Shown: positions 4,669 to 5,490 of the stretch, one piece after another
Numbering within the stretch: position 1 is the first letter of the stretch
Layout: the number at the start of each line of letters is the position of its first letter
Origin: Oligoflexia bacterium
Lineage (GTDB): Bacteria; Bdellovibrionota; JAFGOL01
Direction: 5' to 3'
Assembly (NCBI GenBank): GCA_016926495.1
Contig: JAFGOL010000272.1
Location: 1-5,490 of the forward strand
DNA: 5,490 nt
Position numbers and translations under genes: made by a program
The notes under the pieces: generated by a model
What the model saw: only the letters and a program-made list of their open reading frames with translations
Told to the model about the DNA's origin: nothing
The model's database searches: none

Positions 4669-5058
4669 TCATTTAAGAATTTTTTTAATATCTTTCAGCA
4701 GTTTTTTTGCAAAATTATAAAATTCTTCAGCTTCATCAGTACCTGGCTTACCGTCAGGCAAAACGCCAAAGTCTCCCGGATACCTGGAATCTGTATAAAG
4801 ACCACTCAGGGTTATTAACATATCCTCGTCAATGTTAATTGAAATCAGAGGTTTAATCGTATGGTATATCTTAACAAGATTATGAACTTTCAGTATCTCG
4901 ATATTTTTTTCTTCCAAGACCGCTTTTAAAACCTTTTCAACAGCCTGTTGCGCGTGAAACGCAACTATATTAGTTAAATGCTCTTATTGCAGCATAAGTT
5001 GAGCGGCGTCCAAATCAGTTTGAGCCAAAGCCAGCCATTCAGTTGTCACTTTCTTCAT
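4669..5058 (-). pseudogene. HEPN-domain toxin of MNT/HEPN module 1, in-frame nonsense codon
   Basis: The reading frame starts with an ATG at 5058, overlapping the MNT gene by 20 bases, and encodes MKKVTTEWLALAQTDLDAAQ-LMLQ. A TAA at codon 25 (4986-4984) follows. The same frame continues without shift as EHLTNIVAFHAQQAVEKVLK, HNLVKIYHTIKPL, LYTDSRYPGDFG and DEAEEFYNFAKKLL to the stop at 4671-4669. Ignoring the TAA, the product is a standard HEPN protein of about 129 residues, with WLxxAxxDLxxA at the N-terminus and FHAQQAVEKxLKA, hallmarks of the family. A TTG at 4917 could restart an 82-residue fragment, but it would lack the first two helices. The TAA is one base from GAA, CAA or AAA codons, so a single substitution explains it. 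Confidence 0.85.
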
Positions 5059-5383
5059 ATAAAACAATTCCCTTATTTATTACCGTCCTGGAAAACATGC
5101 TGTCAGATTCCAGAAATTTAGCGTACATGCCTTTTGTATGAACAATTAAATCCAGCGATACCTGCTCCATAACGGAATATAATTTTTTTGCTATTTTTAA
5201 TCTTATCCTGTTTTTTTCGGAAAAAGACGACGGAATAAACGCGTCATTGGTAACTATATATAAATCCAGATCACTGTTTAAACCGGGAGTACCGTAAGCA
5301 TAAGAACCGAATAAAATAATTTTCAGGGGTTTTAAAGGAAGCAGTACTTCCACTATTTGTTTTTTTATACTTTCAATTTCCAT
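5039..5383 (-). CDS. MNT-type minimal nucleotidyltransferase antitoxin
   Basis: This is a minimal nucleotidyltransferase of the type that pairs with HEPN toxins and disarms them by adding AMP. The 114-residue protein shows LFGSYAYGTPGLNSDLDLYI with G26, S27, D38 and D40 (GSx10DxD) and a third carboxylate D78 in VSLDLIV, so the catalytic triad looks complete. There is no DNA-binding domain, unlike the second MNT in the window. The ATG at 5383 has no Shine-Dalgarno sequence but lies 8 bases beyond a perfect -10, so the message may be nearly leaderless. The 3' end overlaps the HEPN1 reading frame by 20 bases, typical of a coupled antitoxin-toxin pair. The partner is broken, leaving this as an orphan. 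Confidence 0.87.
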   Translation of the reverse strand: MEIESIKKQIVEVLLPLKPLKIILFGSYAYGTPGLNSDLDLYIVTNDAFIPSSFSEKNRIRLKIAKKLYSVMEQVSLDLIVHTKGMYAKFLESDSMFSRTVINKGIVLYEESDN

Positions 5384-5391
5384 GATAAATA

Positions 5392-5420
5392 ATTATATAT
5401 TCCCTATAATTGGTTGAAAA
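5392..5420 (-). promoter_or_regulatory. Promoter of MNT/HEPN module 1
   Basis: On the minus strand TTTTCA (5420-5415, 4 of 6) is followed after 17 bases by a perfect TATAAT (5397-5392). The expected start falls within about two bases of the ATG at 5383, giving a leaderless or near-leaderless message. No boundary repeat is present here, unlike the next two modules. Confidence 0.55.
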
Positions 5421-5439
5421 ATTCGGACAAAAGTTGAGT

Positions 5440-5464
5440 AAAAATTAAGGTGGCAAAACCTCCT
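5440..5464 (-). terminator. Weak hairpin with T-run upstream of module 1
   Basis: On the minus strand AGGAGG and CCACCT (5464-5459 and 5453-5448) pair with one A-A mismatch around a 5-base loop, followed by TAA and T5 (5444-5440). It could terminate a gene entering from beyond the right edge. The stem is short, and I see no coding region in 5421-5490. Confidence 0.25.
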
Positions 5465-5490
5465 AAAAGGCAATAAAAAGTCTAAAGAGG

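Noticed and set aside
4669..4917. A separate 82-residue gene starting at TTG 4917
   Set aside because: It is the in-frame continuation of the HEPN gene from 5058 after a nonsense codon, and it has no ribosome site of its own.
5421..5490. Remnant of a transposase start or a gene at the right edge (VAKPPKRQ-like frame at about 5450)
   Set aside because: The frame closes after a few codons and the similarity is too short to support a call.

Overview
This looks like one strand of an accessory region from an environmental, probably Gram-negative bacterium. It is moderately AT-rich by eye, and no rRNA, tRNA or marker gene pins down the taxon. Every gene I can support lies on the minus strand, so transcription runs from the high coordinates to the low ones.

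The low-coordinate end (1-1398) belongs to a surface-polysaccharide locus. It holds a UDP-N-acetylglucosamine 6-dehydrogenase of the WbpA type, cut by the window edge just before its catalytic Cys motif. Overlapping its start is a WbpD-type left-handed beta-helix N-acetyltransferase. Together they point to a UDP-2,3-diacetamido-uronic acid sugar pathway for O-antigen or capsule.

Immediately upstream, and all pointing towards wbpD-wbpA, is a stack of four toxin-antitoxin (TA) modules. In transcription order these are MNT/HEPN module 1 (5383-4669), wHTH-MNT/HEPN module 2 (4528-3502), HicB/HicA (3398-2867) and AbiEi/AbiEii (2744-1448). In each module the antitoxin gene comes first and overlaps the toxin gene. 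All four antitoxins are open. Three of the four toxins are broken: HEPN1 by a nonsense codon, HEPN2 by a one-base frameshift, and HicA by a frameshift plus a nonsense codon. Only the AbiEii toxin is intact.

The junctions between modules share DNA. A G/C-rich boundary repeat starts 7-12 bases after the toxin stop codon of modules 1, 2 and 3. In two of these junctions the similarity continues through a promoter (TTGATT plus an extended -10), including a perfect 24-bp repeat. A 16-bp near-repeat brackets the AbiE module. The regulatory DNA is unusually legible: a 38-bp palindrome centred on the abiEi start codon, three 20-bp-phased operator-like units before the wHTH-MNT gene, and two promoters placed so that transcripts may be leaderless. 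Overall the region reads as a decaying TA-module array, assembled at recurring boundary sequences and placed at or inside the 5' end of a polysaccharide operon.
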